The notes below the pieces were generated by a model, which was not told the origin of the DNA, did not search any database, and worked only from the letters and a program-made list of their open reading frames with translations. Shown one piece after another: positions 4,101 through 6,127 of a stretch of 6,127 bases of DNA. The stretch's first letter is position 1, and each line of letters begins with the position of its first letter. The DNA is from CAZVCJ01 sp964625745 (GTDB lineage: Bacteria > Chloroflexota > Anaerolineae > VGOG01), in assembly GCA_964625745.1 (NCBI GenBank), contig CAZVCJ010000221.1, positions 1-6,127 of the forward strand, read 5' to 3'. A program made the position numbers and the translations under genes.

Positions 4101-5711
4101 GACTCCCTGAAGCTGATTCAGGAGCGCATCGCCGAGCATGGGCTCAACCGCGTCATCGTCTCCTCCTGCACGCCGCGCACCCACGAGCCTATCTTCCGCG
4201 ACACCATCCGCGAGGCGGGATTGAACCCCTATCTCTTCGAGATGGCCAACATCAGGGACCAATGCTCCTGGGTGCACTCCTCCCAGCCCGAAGCAGCTAC
4301 CCAGAAGGCCAGGGACCTGACCCGCATGGCCGTAGGTCGCTCCCGCTGGCTGACGCCTCTCTACACCGCGCCCCAGGCCTTGAGCCACGAGGCGCTGGTC
4401 ATCGGCGGGGGAGTGGCAGGAATGACCGCTGCCCTGAACCTGGCCGAGCAAGGCTTTGGGGTCTATCTGGTGGAGCGGGAGAAGGAGCTGGGTGGGCGCC
4501 TGCGCCAGATCTACTACACTGCCGACGGCGCCGATCCGCAAGCTTATTTGAGAGAGCTGACGGGCAAGGTCCAGGCCGATTCCCGCATTGAGGTGCTGAC
4601 CGGCTACGAGGTGTCCAAATTCAGCGGCTTCGTGGGCAACTTCAAAACCACAGTCAAGTCAGCGAATCAGCGAGTCAGCGAATCAGCGAGTCAACAAAAA
4701 ACTTCCGAGCGCCTGATCGAGCACGGCGTGACCATCGTGGCCACCGGCGGGCAGGAGTGGCGGGGGACAGCATACCTGTTGGGTCAAGACCCACGGGTCA
4801 TCACCCAAGGCGACTTGGAGAGGTTGCTGAGCAAATCAGCAAATCGGCAAATCAGCAAGTGTTCCAGTGTGGTCATGATCCAATGCGTCGGGCCTTGGGA
4901 TGAGGGCGATGATGTGCCTTTCTACTGCAGCCGCGTCTGCTGTGGCGTGGCCGTCAAGAACGCTCTTCGAATCAAAGAGCTTAATCCCGACTGCAATGTC
5001 TACGTCCTCTACAAGGACGTGCGCACCTATGGCTTCAGTGAGGCGCTCTATACCGAGGCGCGGGAGAAAGGCGTCATCTTCCTGCGCTATGACGACGATA
5101 ACAAACCAGACGTGCAATCGGTTGATGGTGGTTTGCAGGTTTCCGTTTTTGAACCAATCCTGAACCAGCGTCTCGCTTTCACCCCCGACCTGTTGGTCCT
5201 GTCCAGCGCCGTGGTGCCAGCCGAGGGCAGTCAGGGCCTGGCCGAGCTGCTCAAGTTTTCGTGCACATTGGAAGGCTTCTTCCTGGAGGCCCACGTCAAG
5301 CTGCGGCCCGTGGATTTCCCCGCCGAGGGCATCTTTTTGTGCGGCGCGGCCCATTACCCCAAGTTCATAGACGAGACCATCGCCCAGGCCCAGGCAGCGG
5401 CGGCGCGAGCGGCCACCATTCTCTCTAAGGAAGCCCTGGAGGTGGGTGGGATGGTGGCCGTCGTGGACGAGGAGAAGTGCACCGGCTGTCTCACCTGTGT
5501 GCGCATCTGCCCCTATGATGTGCCGCGCATCAACCCGACTAAGGTCGGGGCCGGGGCGATCCTGGGCGTGGCCGAGATTGAGGCCGCCGCCTGCCAGGGC
5601 TGCGGCACCTGCGCTGGGGAGTGTCCAGCCAAAGCCATCCAACTGCAGCACTATCGCGACCGGCAGGTGCTGGCTAAGGAAGAGGCGTTGTTTGAGTTGT
5701 TGGCGGCGTAG
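1104..5711 (+). CDS. hdrA: Giant HdrA fusion: HdrA FAD unit with inserted GltD/NfnL-like NAD(P)H module, plus second HdrA unit and two [4Fe-4S] motifs
   Basis: Predicted 1535 residues, cytoplasmic, starting at GTG 1104. Domains in order: FAD Rossmann motif GAGIAG (16-21) and the CAMCIISPK segment (Cys60, Cys63); a ferredoxin motif Cys112/115/118/122; a GltD/DPD-type N-terminal Fe-S domain (Cys162, 166, 205, 209, 213); GltD-like FAD (GSGPCG, 276-281) and NAD(P) (GGGNTAVD, 415-422) folds with YRRGREEMPA (439-448), typical of NADPH binding, closing at 555-583 (GVFAGGD). The HdrA unit resumes with a Cys-rich motif (659-675), QCIGSRD and YCSAVCC (758-774), and its FAD end (899-926). Next is the HdrA N-terminal Cys domain (955-1080; Cys962, 964, 997, 1022, 1054). 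A second FAD domain follows (GGGVAG 1101-1106; Cys1261, 1275, 1279, 1280), then two ferredoxin motifs (1459-1469, 1497-1507). HdrA is the electron-bifurcating flavoprotein of HdrABC; the NAD(P)H module suggests direct use of NAD(P)H (inference). hdrB and mvhD flank it. Repeats interrupt it in frame at 1831, 2151, 4658 and 4827. Confidence 0.9.
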   Translation: MTSTLRKPIGAALVIGAGIAGVQAALDLAESEIKVYLLERSPAIGGKMAQLDKTFPTNDCAMCIISPKLVEAGRHRNIEIITTADLLRLEGEAGHFTATILRRPRYVDTEKCTACNDCVEVCPIHVPSEFNEGLAERTAIFKPYAQAVPNAYAITKKGTSPCKHTCPAGTSAQGYIALIAEGRYEEALEVIKQYNPFPATVGRVCHHPCESECNRGKVDEPVAICALKRFVADTVYARWDGEGTQENSGELRELAPFPLAPTELPSEDRRRIAVVGSGPCGLTAGYFLARMGYWPTIFEALPVPGGMMRVGIPAYRLPRTVLRREIDEILRAGVELKLNHAVRDINRLFAPSHPPQIGGAWGGYSAVFLAIGAHEPQLLGIPGEDADGVFQGVPFLRGVSLGEEIRLGDRVVVVGGGNTAVDTARTALRMGSREVIIAYRRGREEMPANSWEVDDAETEGAQLQLLTQPVEVLSDNGRIFGVRCIRMRLGEPDGSGRRRPIPIEGSEFVIECDTMVAAVAQAPEISFLDPDHGLEITRWGTFKVDPETLATNRPGVFAGGDAAAGPGALIEAIAAGRRGALSIDRYLREVPLLTPRELTPLPVAELSDEDVTGMLARGEVDLRPRAKIPTSPVDERVRDFREVELVLTEEQARAEALRCLHCGLCSECYQCVLACKVGAIDHQQAPYEQEINVGAVVLAPGYQLFDPERYSALGYGRYPNVVTSMQFERLLSASGPTLGHIARPSDHEEPRRIAFLQCIGSRDREHDYCSAVCCMYATKEATLATEHVPGVECQVFMMDMRAFSKGFDAYFQRAQTQYGIRYVRSRVPAIAEDPVSHDLRLVYEAEDGQLHRDEFDLVVLSVGMEPASEELAQVAGIELDERGFCRTEPFKPVETSRPGVYVCGTFAEPKDIPDSVVEASGAAAAALSLIGAERGTLVEEKVYPPEIPVAITDEPRIGVFICSCGSNIAGVVDVDAVVDYARTLPNVVHAENTIYTCSADSLKLIQERIAEHGLNRVIVSSCTPRTHEPIFRDTIREAGLNPYLFEMANIRDQCSWVHSSQPEAATQKARDLTRMAVGRSRWLTPLYTAPQALSHEALVIGGGVAGMTAALNLAEQGFGVYLVEREKELGGRLRQIYYTADGADPQAYLRELTGKVQADSRIEVLTGYEVSKFSGFVGNFKTTVKSANQRVSESASQQKTSERLIEHGVTIVATGGQEWRGTAYLLGQDPRVITQGDLERLLSKSANRQISKCSSVVMIQCVGPWDEGDDVPFYCSRVCCGVAVKNALRIKELNPDCNVYVLYKDVRTYGFSEALYTEAREKGVIFLRYDDDNKPDVQSVDGGLQVSVFEPILNQRLAFTPDLLVLSSAVVPAEGSQGLAELLKFSCTLEGFFLEAHVKLRPVDFPAEGIFLCGAAHYPKFIDETIAQAQAAAARAATILSKEALEVGGMVAVVDEEKCTGCLTCVRICPYDVPRINPTKVGAGAILGVAEIEAAACQGCGTCAGECPAKAIQLQHYRDRQVLAKEEALFELLAA
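1831..1860 (+). repeat. 10-bp tandem repeat, three units, in frame in hdrA
   Basis: GAACTCAGGA, GAACTCAGGG and GAACTGAGGG follow each other directly. The translation (…GTQENSGELRELAP…) lies in the linker between the GltD-type Fe-S domain and the GltD-like FAD domain (residues about 240-268), a place where extra residues should be tolerated. A short direct repeat, CTGGCTCC (1863-1870 and 1878-1885), follows at once. The unit length is not a multiple of three, but three units are 30 bp, so the frame is kept. Confidence 0.7.
2151..2192 (+). repeat. 42-bp C/G-rich palindromic element inserted in frame in hdrA
   Basis: A C-rich arm (C runs at 2152-2156, 2158-2160 and 2162-2169) is separated by AGATA from a G-rich arm (G runs at 2175-2181 and 2185-2191), starting GCCCCC and ending GGGGGGC. 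It is exactly 14 codons long and is read as APSHPPQIGGAWGG (residues 350-363). In GltD-like proteins the flanking segments (INRLF and YSAVFLAIGA) are normally joined by a short turn, so the element looks like an insertion. It resembles C-run/G-run hairpin repeats common between genes in some Chloroflexota and cyanobacteria (general knowledge). The two seven-G runs could also form a G-quadruplex-like structure. Confidence 0.75.
4658..4697 (+). repeat. 8-bp tandem repeat array 1 (RTCAGCGA), in frame in hdrA
   Basis: GTCAGCGA (4658), ATCAGCGA (4666), GTCAGCGA (4674) and ATCAGCGA (4682) are followed by a degenerate GTCAACAA (4690-4697). The translation is SANQRVSESASQQ (residues 1186-1198), a hydrophilic stretch after GFVGNFKTTVK and before the strand HGVTIVATGG of the second HdrA FAD domain. 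This is a surface-loop position. The unit alternates G and A at its first base, a 16-bp higher-order period. Confidence 0.8.
4827..4858 (+). repeat. 8-bp tandem repeat array 2 (ATCRGCAA), in frame in hdrA, same family as array 1
   Basis: A degenerate first unit CTGAGCAA (4827-4834) is followed by ATCAGCAA (4835), ATCGGCAA (4843) and ATCAGCAA (4851-4858). The consensus differs from array 1 by one base (ATCAGCAA against ATCAGCGA). It encodes LSKSANRQISK (residues 1242-1252), between the helix ITQGDLERLL and the strand SSVVMIQCVG, where HdrA proteins normally have a short variable loop. Confidence 0.75.
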
Positions 5712-5737
5712 GATGATGGCTCAGAGAGAGGTGAAAG

Positions 5738-5989
5738 ATGTCCATACTGCTGACTGTTCAAGTAACTGAAGAAGAAGGAGGGGCAACTCTTTATTGCCCT
5801 GAGCTTGATCTTGTTACATGCAGTTCGACATTGGGAAAGGCAAGGGAAAACTTTGCTGACCTGGTTGAGGAGTATTATCTGTATCTCATTGACAATGAGG
5901 GCCAGCTCGATGCGGAGAGCCGAGCCCATCTGATCTACGCTCAGTTCGCTTTGTCCCAGGAGGAAACTCTAGCAGGAGTGAAAGCATGA
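5738..5989 (+). CDS. Small HicB-like (UPF0150 fold) protein, orphan
   Basis: Predicted 83 residues, acidic, soluble. The N-terminal half reads LLTVQVTEEEGGATLYCPEL (4-23), then T-L-x-x-A-x-x-N (31-38) and EEYYLYL. This is the pattern of HicB-type domains, which degrade RNase-H-like folds of HicAB antitoxins. The C-terminal DNA-binding domain of full HicB antitoxins is not visible, and no hicA toxin lies next to it: hdrA ends 26 nt upstream and mvhD begins at once. The start ATG 5738 has AGAGGTGA at 5727-5734 as ribosome binding site. The stop shares ATGA with mvhD (5986-5989), so mvhD translation is probably coupled to it. The gene is visibly less GC-rich than hdrA, which suggests separate origin. 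It may be a solo HicB-fold protein with a regulatory role or a relic; function is unknown. Confidence 0.7.
   Translation: MSILLTVQVTEEEGGATLYCPELDLVTCSSTLGKARENFADLVEEYYLYLIDNEGQLDAESRAHLIYAQFALSQEETLAGVKA
5974..5978 (+). promoter_or_regulatory. Ribosome binding site of mvhD
   Basis: AGGAG at 5974-5978, inside the end of the HicB-like gene, is 7 nt before ATG 5986 and supports that start. Confidence 0.6.
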
Positions 5990-6127
5990 CCGAATTCGAA
6001 CCCCAAATCCTGGCCTTCTGTTGCCACTATTGCGCCTACGCCGCCGCCGACCTGACCGGCTCAATGCGCCTTCAGTATCCGACCAACGTCAAGATCATCC
6101 GGCTGCCCTGCACGGGCAAGCTGGACG
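5986..6127 (+). CDS. mvhD: MvhD-type [2Fe-2S] hydrogenase delta subunit family, N-terminal part
   Basis: The visible 47 residues, cut by the window end, carry the family hallmark: EPQILAFCCHYCAYAAADL followed by RLQYPTNVKIIRLPCTGKLD. Cys12, Cys13, Cys16 and Cys42 fit the conserved cysteines of MvhD/FrhD-like proteins that bind a [2Fe-2S] cluster. In methanogens MvhD passes electrons from the MvhAG hydrogenase to HdrA; in bacteria related proteins connect HdrA to hydrogenases, formate dehydrogenases or other oxidoreductases. Its place directly after hdrA (separated only by the HicB-like gene) fits that role. The start ATG 5986 overlaps the upstream stop by four bases. Which partner follows downstream cannot be seen. 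Confidence 0.9.
   Translation, partial: MTEFEPQILAFCCHYCAYAAADLTGSMRLQYPTNVKIIRLPCTGKLD

Noticed and set aside
2619..4541. Long open frame on the minus strand (640 codons), plus similar ones at 963-1724, 1899-2495 and 4836-5651
   Set aside because: They lie opposite the high-GC hdrA gene or straddle its junction with vapC. Their translations are rich in Gly, His, Leu and Val without any recognisable domain, and hdrA is strongly supported over its whole length.
4658..4858. Repeat arrays considered as a CRISPR or an origin iteron array
   Set aside because: Units are 8 bp with no spacers and are translated within a conserved protein.
1104..5711. Reading the hdr genes as a methanogen CoM-CoB heterodisulfide reductase
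   Set aside because: The GltD fusion, double HdrA layout, bacterial Shine-Dalgarno signals and toxin-antitoxin genes point to a bacterium, so the archaeal coenzyme substrate should not be assumed.

Overview
The window looks like part of a bacterial anaerobic electron-transfer operon, read entirely on the + strand: the end of hdrB, a very large hdrA fusion, and the start of mvhD. These are parts of the HdrABC/MvhD (heterodisulfide-reductase-like) machinery. GC-rich coding sequence, VapBC- and HicB-type genes, and short 7-10 bp tandem repeats with C/G-rich palindromes inside and between genes suggest an uncultured anaerobe such as an Anaerolineae-like member of the Chloroflexota. That placement is inference; the sequence has no taxonomic marker gene.

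Layout: 2-115, C-terminal end of HdrB. 113-133, three 7-bp repeats starting in the hdrB stop codon. 151-438 and 425-706, two tandemly duplicated small antitoxin-like genes. 703-1107, a PIN-domain (VapC-type) toxin. 1104-5711, a 1535-residue HdrA fusion. 5738-5989, a small HicB-like protein. 5986-6127, the first 47 residues of MvhD. Adjacent genes overlap by 4-14 bp except at two short gaps (35 bp before the first antitoxin, 26 bp before the HicB-like gene), so the set is probably co-transcribed and translationally coupled. I see no internal promoter or terminator and no gene-free stretch over 300 bases.

The HdrA protein is the centre of interest. It carries two HdrA-type FAD domains and one copy of the canonical HdrA N-terminal Cys domain placed in the middle. 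A complete GltD/NfnL-like NAD(P)H:FAD module sits inside the first HdrA unit, and two [4Fe-4S] ferredoxin motifs close the C-terminus. With HdrB (disulfide-reductase-type subunit) and MvhD ([2Fe-2S] linker to hydrogenase or formate dehydrogenase), this could be a soluble flavin-based electron-bifurcating complex that handles NAD(P)H directly through HdrA. That function is inference.

Two kinds of foreign-looking sequence have entered the operon without breaking it. A toxin-antitoxin cassette separates hdrB from hdrA, and a HicB-like gene separates hdrA from mvhD. Inside the hdrA reading frame there are also a 42-bp palindrome, a 10-bp repeat array and two arrays of one 8-bp repeat family, all translated in frame at predicted loops or domain borders.
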